A stretch of DNA of 60,000 nucleotides from Apostichopus japonicus (lineage: Eukaryota; Echinodermata; Holothuroidea; Aspidochirotida; Stichopodidae), in assembly GCF_037975245.1 (NCBI RefSeq), contig NC_092577.1, positions 25,481,398 to 25,541,397 on the forward strand, given 5' to 3'. How positions within the stretch are numbered: position 1 is the first letter of the stretch; every line of letters starts with the position of its first letter. Below the pieces are notes generated by a model. The model saw only the letters and a program-made list of their open reading frames with translations, was not told where the DNA came from and searched no databases. Shown here in pieces: positions 1-12,713 of this stretch. The position numbers and the translations under genes are program-made.

Positions 1-3000
1 AGATATGATTTGATTTTCATTGCAAAAGAGACATTCAGGCTCATAGCCAAGGTAACTGGGTTGGAGCCAGCATAAATGTTATGTTTGTTTATTCACTGAG
101 ATTGTGACTTGCACTCATTGTAATAACTAAAAATTATTGTTCAAATCTGGGTGAAAGTAGACCCCTTAATGATGCCCCTAACATGTTAAACTAGAAATAT
201 ACCTCCCACTCAAAATTGAACAAAAATGTCAATGTCTTTGCTGATATGAAACTATATGCACATGACAACCTGATCAGATAACAAATACAGTAAAGGCAGT
301 TAAGAGTAACTATCTTTAAGCAGTGCAAGTACTGTACTGTATGTACAAATGATGCCACATCATCATGAAACATAAAAAGAAATCATAAAGAGAAAGAATA
401 AATGTGCAATGTATGAACAGAAACTGCTTCAGACAGGTAGGTAGCACATTCTACAAGATTGGTAAATGTCTTTATTTTTCAGAGATACGGAAAAATACTA
501 CAGGTACTGTTATCATTAACTTGTGGGGTTTCAACATTTTTGGGTCCCTCACATTTACAGCCCTCCAGTGGCTGTATTAGCACCATATTGAGCACTACAT
601 GTCTATGTCATTAATATAGCATAATACAATAAATGAATAAATGTGTCCAATGTCCTAAATCTGGTTAGTCATATACAGTCCTACAGTAGTAGACTGCAGA
701 CCTAGTTAAAATGTAGACTTATTTACAGCATGGAATGGTTACAGTATGTACATCAAAAAATTACCACTTTCCACTGGGGTATAGCTGCTGGAGTGCATTG
801 CTGCATCAGCCTCTGTTGGGCATAGCCTTTCGTGGAGGAACTGGTGTTATCTTTTCTGGTTGATCAGTTTGGATACCAACCTCTCGAGTTTCTTAATTTC
901 TTAATATATAATATATCAGAATGCATACTGTACACATAGCAGGGAAGTGCTCATGAATATTTGAGTGCCAGGCAGATTGGACAGTAGTGTGATCCACACC
1001 CTGGGAGAGGGATTTCATGGGTGGGGTACCCCCCCCCCAAATGGACAAATTTTGCACATGAAGTATGCTTGTGTGGTGCTATATTCCTATTCTGTGCCAT
1101 ATATTCTCCCAGATTTTGGTTATGGTAAAACTTATTAAATTATCATCAAAAAGTGCTGGGCGAAAAAGGTTAAATACTGTTTGTACGGGGCGCCATTCAG
1201 AACTGCTGGGCGCAGCTGCCCAGTGTCAGCAAATCCCTGACATAAATTACTGAATACCACATTTTGCCCTTCACTAAATAGTCAACACTTTTCATAAATT
1301 TTGCAAACACAGAACAGTAATTACACTACTAGTTAATACAGAACTTTGCTTTTGGCAGCATAAATTTATCACATCTGCTTTATGATTAACAGTGTCAACT
1401 CTGCAAGTATCCAAGAATGGTTCATTTACTAATCTAGTGCAAACCTAAACTAGTGATGTGCAACAATTTCTATTATATTTCTTATTTCTATGTTAGCAGT
1501 ATACACCTGCAGTATTATAACTCATCTACTAATATCTTACATACACTAAATGCCATAACGTTTGATGTTACAATGGCAATGTCCTAGTAGGCTTGCTCAT
1601 ACACTAATATGTCACCAAATTTCATCATGTTCAGGGATGCATAATTGCTTTCAAAAATATAGGTACGCTTTGCTTATTTCCAAGACTAAAAATTGCATGA
1701 TCACATTATGTGTAGCGCTATGAAGCCTATGATGTCGTTTTATTTTGGCAAATGTCTTTAATTTCTACATCATGATGAAATTATCAATTATTGTAAGACG
1801 GACTCAAGACCCACCGGAATGGTGCGTCATGTCCGATGAAGCGCATATTTGGTGCGTTATTACAACTACAATATGTGCGTCAGTGTCCGTCAATGTGCCA
1901 TGCATGGTGTATCCTTTCAATTAAATGTGATAAATTTTGTCGAACATAAAGTGGTGGCATTCAGAATTATTCGTGACATTGATTTGTTTATGTTGTCCTT
2001 GATTTTAGGATTAAACAACGATGATAGCAAACTATCATGTTATGAATGCATAAATATGTGAACAATATCTACTATCCTTCACTAATTCAACAAAGGAGCC
2101 TGTAGAGCTAGTGTAGCTTCTTTCTGGGAAGGCTTTTGAGTTTTGAATTAATTTGTAAAACTTAGTTATATCAGTTATGACTTTACACTACAGTTACCAG
2201 GAAAAGCCGCTACCGTTTTTTTAAAAGTTACTATACAAGTTGGGAGTATTATAGGCATACTCTAATTTGGGATAGAAAGAGTTTAAATTAATGCGCACGT
2301 TTTTCTTTGCAAGTGGAGAATCATCCACAGCTAAAGTGGCTATGCGGATTGACAAAGAAGTGAAGCAAAGTTAAATTCCCTAGCCTATGTATATTAGACT
2401 TAAAAAAGTAAAAGAACCCAATGCCTTAGTAACTTAATTCATCTTGGAGTTGCTCAGCAGATTCGAGGTTATTTTACCACTTAAGAACCCATTCTCAGAC
2501 AACAACAAAAAGACAAAACTGAGAATGACCATGCATGCAAATATGCAGTAAATTTTCAGGTTGTCAGACTAATTTATTTATTGCTAGGAACTCTATAATT
2601 GTGCTGGTAAAGTATAGTAGGAAATGAAAAGAGTTACTTTATTGCGTATAGGCCCCTGTCCCTCACGTATCTCATTGCATACTAGACTTACAATTACAAA
2701 ATAAATATGCCCATATTAAACACAGAAATAACCACAAAATTGAGGTAGGCCCTCCTACATGGTGCATAATTTTATAAATCTGAGCCTGGAGCAAGGCTAC
2801 AGTAGTCCTACTTTTGCTATTGCTCCGCTCATAGGAAGTTGCATTTCTTTCGCATAACTGACTATACTACCACTGTACTAGCCTATGTCTCTCGGTGTAT
2901 TAGTTGCCTTAGTTTGTAGTACTCGTAGTAGGCCTAGCTAGCATGATCTATTCAACAATATAACAAGGAAGCCTACGGTAGACCAAACACTTCGGCCGGA

Positions 3001-3066
3001 AAACAGTATACAGTAGTCTAAATAGTAAATATCTAACGTTAGTCGTTAGCATAATTTGCTGCCTAC
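1..3066. other. Gene-free AT-rich stretch
   Basis: I see no exon, conserved protein motif or transposon end here. The stretch is AT-rich with stop codons in every frame. The only local oddities are a poly-C run near 1029-1038 and scattered short motifs around TAGGCCTA, which recur through the window. Short open frames are not supported by any recognisable protein. Confidence 0.5.
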
Positions 3067-3189
3067 CTTCTCGTATTATCTGCCATGCCAGTAAATGCTC
3101 CGCGAAGGTAGCATTGGTCATTTTGTCGATCCCCGATCTCTGTTCCAGTAGATCGTTTTTGGAGACCCAGTCCACGTACGTAGCACCAG
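3067..3189 (-). CDS. Possible coding exon of an unrecognised gene
   Basis: On the minus strand an open stretch reads through DLLEQRSGIDKMTNATFAEH and LLAWQIIREG and ends at a good splice donor (AAG|GTAGGC, donor at 3061-3066). Residue composition looks like protein, and the local sequence is richer in CpG than its surroundings, which would suit a first exon near a promoter. No ATG opens the frame; the upstream limit is either a splice acceptor near 3190 or an internal ATG at the KMTNATF methionine. I do not recognise the family, and no partner exon is found downstream on the minus strand between 1 and 2940. The overlapping plus-strand frame from 3211 could be a divergent first exon but has less support. 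Confidence 0.3.
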
Positions 3190-4924
3190 CTCAAGTACAC
3201 TTTTCATTTCATGTCCGTTTTGTCGCTCACTGCTTTGGCATCGGGACCCACAAGAAAGCAACCTGTGCCTTCCACCTCAACAGCGCGGCGACGCGGCCGC
3301 AATATACACGTTACGTGTGTTATGCTACCACTGCATGAAACTGTGCTATATCTTACGTACATTTACATACAGGGTACACTGTACACTGGCAGTATATTAC
3401 AAATAACGAGTCACGTGATTAACGTTGAACAATCGAAACATATGAAATTGGCCCGCCCCTCTAAAAATGTCCTAGCTGAGAGTGTGCTTTTAACTGAAGC
3501 TCCTTGCCAAAAATGTATTTACATTGGGGGGCTTTAGGCAAATCTTCAAATTTTGCTAAAGATCTAACTCAATATTTCTAAATATTTATTCAAATTAAGC
3601 GAATAATTTTCTACGAATTTTTCTCTACTTTTCTGACTTGAAGATTAGGTCACGGAGAACACAATTGCTGATTAAGTGGGGGAGACGATTGGGGTATGGA
3701 TGAAGTCCTCGACAGTCTAGTGCTCTCTGCAACAGGCGGTATTTGTGGAAAAACATTAACAGTTAATATAGCAAAAATATGATTGCAGCTTTGACAGTGG
3801 CGGCATGACAGGGAAGGGGAAGTTGATATTCCCCCATTGAGGATGGTTTGCCCCCACTTCTCCCAAGAGAAAAAGTATACGTGAACAAAAACCTATTTGA
3901 AAGCAAATTTTTTATGAGATAACACAAGGCCTTGTAAAAAGCATCAGCAGGACCGAATCTAGGCGGCCGGAATAATTCACCCGAATGAAACTTTCGCAAT
4001 TCTTTTTCATCAATTTTGCACGGATTGTATTTTATAAGAATACTTTATTATAACGCAATCATATTTTTGTAGGTATCTGTTGTTTTCATGGAATTAAATC
4101 TGCCCATTTTGCCCGTCTGTTTCAGTCAATGTTGTAATGTTCTATTGGCCCCCCCCCCGCCCACCTCCCTGCCACGCCTTCCAATGCCTATGGGAAGAAG
4201 GACTTGAGTTTCACCGCAATTACATACTGGAAATAATGAGAATTTGAGGATTTATATACATACCATCATTAGGAACTTGGACGAATTAAGAACTTCTGTC
4301 ATGTGAAAAGACTACCGACCGTAATTGGCGTTAGAAACACAATTCTCACACTTCCAGTCAATGGTTTCTTCCTTTTGGATTGAAATCCTACATTGGGATA
4401 CCGAAATACGTATAGAAAAGACAAATTAAGCAGCTCCGTTGTAGCATTTCTATATAGACTATATATAGCCTATTCAAAGCTTTAGCAATGATCTTTTGGA
4501 GTAATATGAAAAGAAATGAACCGAAGATCATAAAAAAGGAAACATTGTGATGCACAAAATTTATGAAGTCATGAGTAATTAGGGCCCTCGAAACACTCTT
4601 CAGACTGGAGGGGGTTGGGGGATAATGCCAGAACCAACGTCAGTGTCGATGCCGATGCATGAAAATAGATTAATCGACCAACATCAAAATTCACCGATTG
4701 ATCGGGAAAATATGCCGTCGCCATTTTCATATTCAACTTCCTCCCCCACATGGCTACGCCCTTGATTGTAATAATAAAGATCATATATTAACGACAGTCA
4801 ATGGACAGTACACGGATTAAGTATTTCAGAATACCCAGTATTTCTATGGACAGATTTGGATGCATGCTTTGTTGATCAAAGTGTCGGCACTAGTAAGTAT
4901 TTAAAAGGTACCTTTATAATGAGC
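3190..4924. other. Intergenic stretch with MITE scraps
   Basis: No gene is supported. A CpG-rich patch lies at about 3260-3330. The sequence CTACGCCCTTG at 4754-4764 is identical to the right end of the complete hAT MITE at 49075-49475, so a left-truncated relative probably ends here. CAGTGGCG near 3796 resembles the left end of the same family, but no matching right end was found. Confidence 0.4.
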
Positions 4925-5070
4925 CCTTCCTTTTGGCCCGGAGAGCCATGCCAGTTTCTGCAGCTGTGGTGAGGGTCTCCCATGCCAGACAGCACACTCT
5001 CTCTGACCTGGTGCCACCGTGTCTGTTGATGTAGCTATGCCACCACCGTCGTGTTGTCTGAGAGGATGGT
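4925..5070 (-). pseudogene. RNase H remnant of a DIRS/Ngaro-like retrotransposon
   Basis: The minus strand encodes TILSDNTTVVA and then, after a frameshift and stop at about 5035, YINRHGGTRSERVCC and LAWETLTTAAETGMALRA. The string SDNTTVVAYINRxGGTRS is the RNase H core typical of tyrosine-recombinase retrotransposons (DIRS and Ngaro groups), including the catalytic Asp in SDN. These elements copy RNA to DNA and integrate with a tyrosine recombinase. Only this fragment is recognisable; sequence up to about 5290 may belong to the same element but shows no motif I can name. The assignment to DIRS rather than another RNase H-bearing element rests on the motif alone. Confidence 0.5.
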
Positions 5071-6290
5071 GGTCAAAGTGCCCCGTATTTCCTGAGAGCG
5101 AGGCGAAAGTACATGAAGCCTGATATGGTTATCTTTTGCGGATAGAGTGTTGGGGCAGATCCCTTGCCCTGCTGACGCCACTGTGGTGCAGGAAAGCGAA
5201 TTCTCCTGCTGCTAAAGAAGTCAAGGACAGTGGCCTGTCTAGCCAGTATGGTGACCTTGTTAGCGCTCCACAGTACCGCTGATGACCCCTTCAGTTATCG
5301 ACCAGTTGCAATCGGAAAAACTCGGAAGAAAAGGAATGCCCTGATGATGTAGACCTAAGCTGTACACTGCAGGGTGTTTTAATGGAGGTTCTGTCCATGA
5401 TAAATAACATTAATAATAATATCGAGGATTGATAAAGCGCAGACCTATCCACCGATAACGATGCCAGAGGCGTCTAACAATACTACCCTGGTCAATGATA
5501 ACCTGTCAAACATAGACTGTCGAAGAAGTAACGAAAATACAAGAAAACAATTATAACATCATACGAGAACCGCCTATGCGAGATAGGGGCTCGCGGCTTA
5601 CAAAGTACGCTACAAAAGTGAAAACCCAACACTTAGAAAGCGAACAAGTAACGAATGTACATGAAAACCGTTTGGCGGATAGGGAAGAGGTTCGCCTTTT
5701 GTTCGCCAATTGTACCCCAAAGTAGGCTTTGGTAAGTAGTGATAATGCCAGGTGGTTTCTCGTCTATATTAACCCCAAGCAGTTTGATAGTGTAGCCCTT
5801 TCAACATTAGTTCCACAGATGGACACTCCCTTTGGTACATTGGAGTAGAAATTCAAAAGAGGAAATTTCGGAAAATTGGGGAATTTGCAACATTTTCAGA
5901 GAAATTTCATTAAAATTTAATTAAAGAAATATAAAGAAAAATCTGTAACCGAATTGTAAAGTTAAGATTGTAAATATTTCATCCGTGACAATCATCGGGC
6001 ACTATTAATGTCATCACAAATAGTTTACGAATAGAAAGGACAGAAGGAGGGACCTTCATAAAAGAGATCTAGAATATTATATTGACTGATAGATTTATAA
6101 CATCGATTCATACGCATCAAAATTCTTTTTTATTCCTATACAATACTTTTTGATATCGTTAATTCATTATCACTGAAAAAGATATATATGGTATGAAAAA
6201 ATATATACCTTCATGTTTTATTTAGCGCATAAGCCAACTTTCATGCCGTTAACTTACCCAAATTATAACTTGTGAATGAATATGATAGAC
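5071..6290. other. Gene-free stretch
   Basis: No exon or motif is supported beyond possible extension of the DIRS-like remnant to about 5290. An imperfect direct repeat (about 5520-5600 and 5640-5710, both containing AGTAACGAA and a GGCGGATA-like or GCGAGATA segment) is visible. The remainder is AT-rich. Confidence 0.35.
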
Positions 6291-6344
6291 GGGGACGTTC
6301 TGACCAACGCGGACGTTTTCACCAAGGGGGACGTTTTGACCAGA
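6291..6344 (+). repeat. Three-unit 18-bp tandem repeat
   Basis: Three consecutive 18-bp units start at 6291, 6309 and 6327. They share the core GGACGTTYTSACCA with a few substitutions. The repeat is much more GC-rich than the flanks. Confidence 0.7.
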
Positions 6345-6823
6345 AGCGTTGTGACTTGTAAGCATTGAGGAAATTCCTTAATGGATTAGTTCAGGTGTCA
6401 TACATTTTTATCTAATATGAAAGAGGATAATAAAATAAACACAAAGGTAAGATACTGGTCAAATATCTTTACCGTTAAGGAGTTATTGAAGTTAAAATTT
6501 CTATGAAAAATTTGGACGAATGTTCTACTCATGCAGTCACTGAAGTTTCGGATTTTCACATATAAAGTACACAAAATGTTAAAAACAATTTCATTTTGTA
6601 GCCTTTTACATCGGAAATTGCTTAGTATAAAAAACAGGAAAAATTTGAAAATCTTTCTTCTTTTTATACATATACATATACATCAAACACCCAAAAAACA
6701 ATCAAAAAGATAATCCAAAATTATATCCAATATTACATTGAGCTCGTGTTGTAACTTCTCTTGTCATATTCAATAGCAGCTTAGATGTTTTAAGTTATAT
6801 ATGAGAAGATATTGAAGTTTAAT

Positions 6824-7054
6824 CAGTGGCGTAGGAAAAGGGAGGAGCGACGGGATATTTGCTCCCCTGGCCAAAATTTCCGTAAAACGTGGGTAAAATC
6901 TACCTAATTTCGCGCATTTTCTTCAAATTGTGATGAAAATTTAGAGCCAAATATATTTGTCTTGCCCACATCCCCCGGAGAATTTTGTAAAGAAAATTCG
7001 GATAATCGCCAGTGAAAATTATGAAAATTTGAGGAAAGTCTAGCTACGCCACTG
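6824..7054. mobile_element. hAT-type MITE (231 bp)
   Basis: The unit begins CAGTGGCGTAG and ends CTACGCCACTG, a perfect 11-bp terminal inverted repeat of hAT type. The flanking 8-mers AGTTTAAT and TCTATAAT agree at 5 of 8 positions, consistent with a decayed 8-bp target duplication. There is no coding capacity. The left end matches the larger MITE at 49075-49475, so the two are probably mobilised by the same kind of hAT transposase. Confidence 0.7.
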
Positions 7055-9177
7055 TCTATAATATTATGAAAACGAACAATTTTCTTACCGGTATTACAAA
7101 CTCTGTGTTGCCAGTGCTTGCAAGCGTCACATTCTATCGCCTGTTAACGTCGATTAACCTCCCTGTTACACGAAATACATGGAAACACCGGCGTGTTACG
7201 ATTGTACTTAAGTCCTCTTGTTTTCGGCACTGTAAAAAGTTGAAATTCAGAAGAACGGAGTATCTTGTCACTTGGCTTTTCAATTTGCAATAGCTTGGTA
7301 TTCACAATTTCTTCCATTTATATACAGTTTCGAAGATGCATCTTTAATTCTGTTTTCAGGTATTACGCCAGAACGGTAAAAAGAAACACATTATGCCTAG
7401 ATAATCTGAAGAAAGTAACAAGCTTGATAAAAATTAGTAATTTGATAGATTTAATACCCTCACACCTCCACGCGCTGATGTTTTTTGAAGTATACCAACA
7501 AAGCGACATATTTACAAATACAATTGAAGTGTTTTTAGATGCACACACACCATTGAAGATTATGTACAGTTGTAAAAGGATTAAATTTATTGAGTTAGCC
7601 CAATGTCCCCTGTCTTTAATCAAACAGACTTTGGTTGTGCCGAAAAGCTTACAGCGGTTTCGGTAGTTTGGGTCACAAATGAGGAACCCTTGAATTCGCG
7701 ATGACAATGAATTGATGAAGCCATTAGGCTCCAATAACATCATCTTTACTGATTCTTTTACCTTTTTTGTTTGCAGAGATATATTGAGTTACATTCAATG
7801 AGTCTTAGTAACCGTATGGGGGCTAAACTCCAATGGCCTCCTAGACACGCACTTGCAATTGGGAGATATATAAGGATAAAAGCAAAAACAATTTCTCTAT
7901 GAAGCTTTCTTATCCACCGGTCTATCATCATTTAGTTACAATTTTCAGAAATATATTCCGATGATATTATTATTATTATTATTATGGATCCTTATATAGC
8001 GCAAATACTATAACAAATGTATATTCAAATGCGCTTTACATGATGAAGAATAAAACAAAAATAAGTAGAATTAAAAAACAAAACAAATCAAGTTAAATTA
8101 AATTAAGTTAAGAAAAATAGTGGATAAAAGAATATAATAATTACATGATAAACAGTAAAACAAATATATATACAGATATCCATTGAGAATGTGGAACAGG
8201 CACGTAGCAAGACCTGATGAAGGGGGAAGGTGGGGGGGGGGCAGGTTAAAAATATTGAAAAGTAGAAAAATATCATCAACTATAATTTCCCCGAAAAATA
8301 TGAAAAGGCGGGGAGGGGGGTGACCAATATTTATCGCCCGTTTTCACAAACTTTATACTGCAAATCTACCTAACAACATCCAAATAAATGATATTGAAAC
8401 GAGGTTCATTGATTTCATTTTACCGATACATTATATACATAAAACATTGAACATTAATTTTGATACATGAAATAGTGTTGGAATGAATATTTAGGAAGCA
8501 TGTTTTTAAATACAGCACCATAAAGAATTCTGGACATCATTACCCAACCCTCATAGAGGCATTGAAGGATAATGTTTCATTAATGTATCCCCGAGCGATG
8601 AAAAACATTTCCATAGCTCACGACATTATTTTAAGCAGCAAAACCTCTTGAACATATTGTTTAAATGATCAATTGAATTAGAAACACCCTTGACCAAATT
8701 TGGCCCCTAACTTTGCCACCGTCAATTTCCATAAGTGTTGGTGGTATAACTCGAGATTTTCAGGGGGTAAATTGCATTCGGCCACTAAGTTTCTTCGTTT
8801 TTTAAAGAATCTCTTGGACCTAATTTGAAGAAAGTGTGTGTGTGGGAGAGGCCGGGGTTAAATCTCCGATAATCACCCGTTCATTTGTCACTTTTCGGGC
8901 CGTCACCAAACAAGTGTGTTATAAAGAGACAAAACCCTTCATCTGTTCATCGAGAGGTTGTAAAATTTTACTCTCGATTTTTCCTCCAAATGTCCACCTG
9001 GAGGGCAGTGACTGGGGACACGTCCACCAAACCCCATATATTTACCATATATATTAACCACTTTGAAATATATACCCGGTCCACCTACTGAGCTGAGAGC
9101 CCTGTACGTTTTGATAAAACACCGCTGGACAGAAGGTCAAGTTTCATCCATAGAGTGCTAATTAAAATTATACTGTG
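7055..9177. other. Gene-free stretch with low-complexity repeats
   Basis: No gene is supported; the longer open frames around 7265-7743 overlap on both strands and lack recognisable motifs. The sequence GGCACGTAGCAAG near 8200 looks like another hAT-MITE left end without a detectable partner. Poly-G patches occur at about 8222-8240 and 8310-8322. Confidence 0.4.
7964..8040. repeat. (ATT)n microsatellite fused to a TATATAGCGC repeat
   Basis: An ATT microsatellite (7964-7985) runs into GGATCCTTATATAGCGC and later AAATGCGCTTTACATG. The pairing of an ATT run with a TATAGCGC...GCGCTTTA unit resembles a dispersed invertebrate repeat. A related start (TAATAATAAT then TAAAGCGC) occurs near 5410-5440. 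Confidence 0.5.
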
Positions 9178-9237
9178 ACATTATACTGTCTTTAGTTTGT
9201 TTTGTTACTCCTCTGGTGCCTAGCCACCTTCGGTATC

Positions 9238-10363
9238 ATGGCATCGCGCCGTGATTCGAAAATTGTTAAGTTCACCTTCACCGGTGAACAAGCGGTTCCA
9301 CCGGTGCAAGTTTTTAGTATTTTAAGGAGTAAGGGTGTTGTTGTGCCTGGAGAGGTTGATGCTTTACAAGCTCTCCAGGGTCGTAATACGTATGATCTAC
9401 GTTTTACCAGTGACGTGACCCGGCAGAAGGGTGTCACGTTGCTGAGTGGGGTTGAAGGTTTCACAGTTACTCCATACGAACGTTCCGTATGGGTAACTGT
9501 CATCCACGTAGGATTAGAGGTGCGTCAAGAACTTGTCGCAACTGTTTTAGGTCGGTTTGGGGCTGTCAAGGCTATTAAAATGTGCTCCTACGCACAGGCC
9601 CCTGGGGTGTTGAACGGGCACCGACAGGTTCGGATCGACCTCAAGCAGGACATTCCCTCCTTCCTTTTTATTGCCGGGCATAAAGCTCACGTGCGATACC
9701 CCGGCCAGCCCCGTACCTGCTTCAGGTGTGGGGAGACCGGGCACGAAGCCAAGGGCTGCCCAAATAAAAAGTGTGAGCGCTGCCTTCGTCTTGGGCATGA
9801 TACCTCTGCTTGCCCAAGCGAAGTCGTGTGCTCACTCTGTGGGAAGGAGGGACATGTCTTTCGCGCTTGTCCCTCCTCTTATGTCTTTATGACAAAGAGT
9901 GGGGGGTCAAGCAAAGGCGCCAAGTTCTGGCGCACCTACTGCCCCGGAGGAAGCTCCACGCAAGGAGGGGGAACCGGGTGAGGATTCACTCTCCGCACCT
10001 CCTTCACCCTCCCCCGTAGTTGCAGACCCCAACCCCGTGCCCGCACCGAGAAAGCCTCCACCAGCTTCCCCCATCAACCCCGTGCCCGCACCGTCTCCAC
10101 CACACAGCGAAGCGGACACGGGGTCTCCACCAGCTTCCCCCATCAACCCGTCCAGTTCCGTTCCCAGTCCGCCGCCGGTATCGCGAGATCCGGAGACTCT
10201 GTCTGACGACGACTCGGTTGTCGGGTCTCCGGAGGCTATGTCTGACAGCGACTCCGGAGGCCGAAACGTGCCACTGGAACTAGCTGGTACGACGAGATGG
10301 GGGAACCCTCACTGAAAAGGTCGGCTAGAGCGCGCTTGAAGCTTACAGAATCGTCGTCGGCGT
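9238..10363 (+). pseudogene. Tx1 ORF1 (Gag-like zinc-knuckle protein), copy A
   Basis: The frame opens with MASRRDSKIVKF at 9238 and matches ORF1 of copy C. It contains three CCHC knuckles (CFRCGETGHEAKGC, CERCLRLGHDTSAC, CSLCGKEGHVFRAC) that in this family bind the element RNA. After the third knuckle (about 9890) the frame shifts into a proline/serine-rich tail rich in PAPSPP-type repeats and an acidic SDDDSVVGSPE stretch. The stop TAG is at 10361. The frameshift makes the copy inactive. The start is chosen because ATGGCATCGCGCC is conserved with copy C, not the more upstream in-frame codons. Confidence 0.8.
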
Positions 10364-10385
10364 AGTTTTGCCCCATTGCCCTCTC

Positions 10386-12713
10386 ATGGCCCATACATTT
10401 TCAGTTGCCACCTTCAACGTCAATGGCATGAGGGATCATCGCAAGCGCAGTCGCATTTTCCAATATTGTATTTCAATGAAAGTCGACTGCGTTTGCCTGC
10501 AAGAAACACATATTTTGGAAGAAGATGTCCCTCTATGGGCTTATGAGTGGGGTGGTGGGCTGCATGCTTCGTTTGGTTCGTCTTCATCCTGTGGCACTGT
10601 CATCCTCCTGTCACCTCGTCAGGCGGGGTGTGCCACTAGGGTGGAGACGGATCACGAGGGCCGATTGGTTTGCATTCTTTTCAAGTATCCACAGGGTAAG
10701 ATCTCCCTTTGCAATGTGTATGCTCCCAATCGGCCTTCTGCTAGACGAGATTTTTTTAACACACTGCCTTCCTTTGTTCCTGGTAGTGCTCCATGTGTCA
10801 TGGTCGGAGACTTTAACTGTGTCCCAGACTCGAGGCTTCTGTGTCTGCTAGTCCCGACGCTGGGATCACAGAATTGGACAGATTCACTTCGGCACACCTT
10901 TTAGCCGATGTCTGGAGGCATATGCACCCGTGTAGTACGGTGTATACGTGGGTGAGGCCTAACGGAGAAGATGCCTCCAGGATAGATCGAGTGTATGCGC
11001 CCGTAAGTTTTAAATTTTCGGGTTGCGAGACGCTCAGCTGTCCGCTCTCTGACCATGACACTGTGGTAGCACGTTTTGTTTTGCCTTCCATTTTCCCGAT
11101 CGGGCGGGGCGGGGACTATGGAAGCTTAACTGTCGGATTCTTGGCGAGGCAGAATTCCGCCAAGGTTTCGAGACCAGGTACAAAGGATGGCAAACATTGA
11201 AGCCGGCCTTTGCTTGTACATCCCAGTGATGGGATGATATCAAGTTGCGCATCAAACGCTACGCAATTCAGTATTGCGTGACCCGCGCACGGCGTCGAAA
11301 AAGAAAAATTCTCGAAGCTGTGCGCGGAGGTGAAGTTTGGCGACCCTTCGGCAGTCATTGCTTTGCAGACTTATCTCGATGAAAAGTACCACGGTGCCCG
11401 CGTCAGGGCACGTGTCGAAGCGGTGGAAGCCGAGGAGCGCCCTTCACTGAGGTTTTACCAGTCCGTTAGCTCATCGGCGGGTGACAGACGCGTCCCGTCT
11501 GTGCGCGCTACCGATGGGACCGTGGTCAGTGACCCTCACGGCATTGTCCGCGTATATAAAGAGTATTATTCGAGTTTGTTTACGCGTGGCAATGTCGACT
11601 TGTCGGCACAGTCTGATTTATTGAGGGGAATCTCAAAAACCGTTCCCCACGATGTGAGTGATATTTTGGGGGGCGGAATAACCACTGTTGAGCTTTGGAA
11701 GGCGCTTTCGAAGATGAAGAATGGCAAGTCCCATTCGAAGACGCCTTCCAAAACGGACTGCTAAACCAAAGTCAACGTCTGGGCATGATTACTTTGCTGC
11801 CAAAGTCTGGGGACCCCTTGGATCCCCATAACAAGCGTCCGATCACCTTGTTAAATGTGGACTACAAGTTGCTGGCTAAGGCTTTGTGCAACCGCCTTGC
11901 ACTGGCTATGCCGCATCTTGATGGTGATCTTCAGACTTGTGCAGTGAAGGGTCATTGCATCCAGCAGAACTTGTGGTTGATGCGCGACTTGACCGACTTT
12001 GTTATTGAGCGTGATCTGCCATGTGCATTGGTGTCTCTGGACCAGCAGAAGGCCTTTGACATGGTGGATCGCGGTTTTTTAATGAATGTATTGGAGACGT
12101 TTCAGTTGCACCCAAATTTTCGTAAATGGATTTCTGTTTTGTATCAACAAAGTTTCAGTTCTGTTATCGTAAATGGGTTTTGTTCGGAGGTTTTTAACGT
12201 AGAGAGGGGGGTGCGCTAGGGGTGCCCTCTGTCTCCATTACTTTATGTTTTGTTTAGCGAGTCCCTCTCTCGTCTTTTGGAAAGGGACTCCAAACTTGTT
12301 CCATTCGTTGTGCCAGGGGGTGCCAAAGTGAAATGCGCTCAATATGCAGATGACGTGACATGTATTGTTTCGAGTCTGGGCTCCTTTCGCGCACTCTCGC
12401 AGGATCTATCTATTTCGGAGAGAGCTACTGGGGCGAAGTTGAATCCAGAAAAGACAAAGGGCCTTCGTCTTGGTAGCTGGAGATACAGAGATTTACCATT
12501 CGGTGCGTCGTGGTCGGATCAGAATATCAAAATTAATGGTATATGCTTCGGCTACGATGCACATTGTGACGTCACCTGGAACGAGAGGGCTGAGGTATTT
12601 TCAGAGCAGACTCGAAACCTTTGGCACCCGCTGGCTTTCGATCTTGGGGAAAGTCACTGTTATTAATCGTTTCGTTTCGCCCATCTTGTGGTACCCGGGC
12701 GCGGTGTACCCTA
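10386..12713 (+). pseudogene. Tx1 ORF2 (endonuclease and reverse transcriptase), copy A
   Basis: The start ATGGCCCATACATTTTC at 10386 is conserved with copy B. The apurinic-like endonuclease part shows FNVNGMRDHRKRSR, CLQETHILEED and GDFNCVPDSR. The reverse transcriptase part shows NPEKTKGLRLGSW and the catalytic QYADDVTC. Lesions seen: a deletion at about 10833, TGA at about 11228, a frameshift near 11300, loss of about 90 bp near 11735 (GKS joined to a segment found downstream in copy C) and TAG at 12218 in place of the Gln of GVRQGCPLSP. The protein would nick target DNA and copy the element RNA; this copy cannot. Confidence 0.85.

Larger units (their letters stand above)
9178..12713 (+). 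mobile_element. Tx1-clade LINE, copy A (decayed, truncated at both ends)
   Basis: This is a non-LTR retrotransposon copy with ORF1 and ORF2 in the same order as copy C. It starts inside the 5' UTR (homology begins at about 9178) and loses homology at about 12713, within the last third of ORF2, where a poly-C and CA-rich run follows. Its 3' end is therefore missing, which ordinary 5' truncation does not explain and which points to a later deletion. ATTATACTGT occurs twice at the left edge. Numerous frameshifts, stops and deletions show it is an old, dead copy. Confidence 0.85.

Noticed and set aside
3796-4190. A third hAT MITE starting CAGTGGCGGC
   Set aside because: No matching right terminus or duplication was found.
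7265-7743. Overlapping open frames of 126-133 codons on opposite strands
   Set aside because: No motif, no splice sites and strongly AT-rich composition; the two frames overlap each other, as chance frames do.
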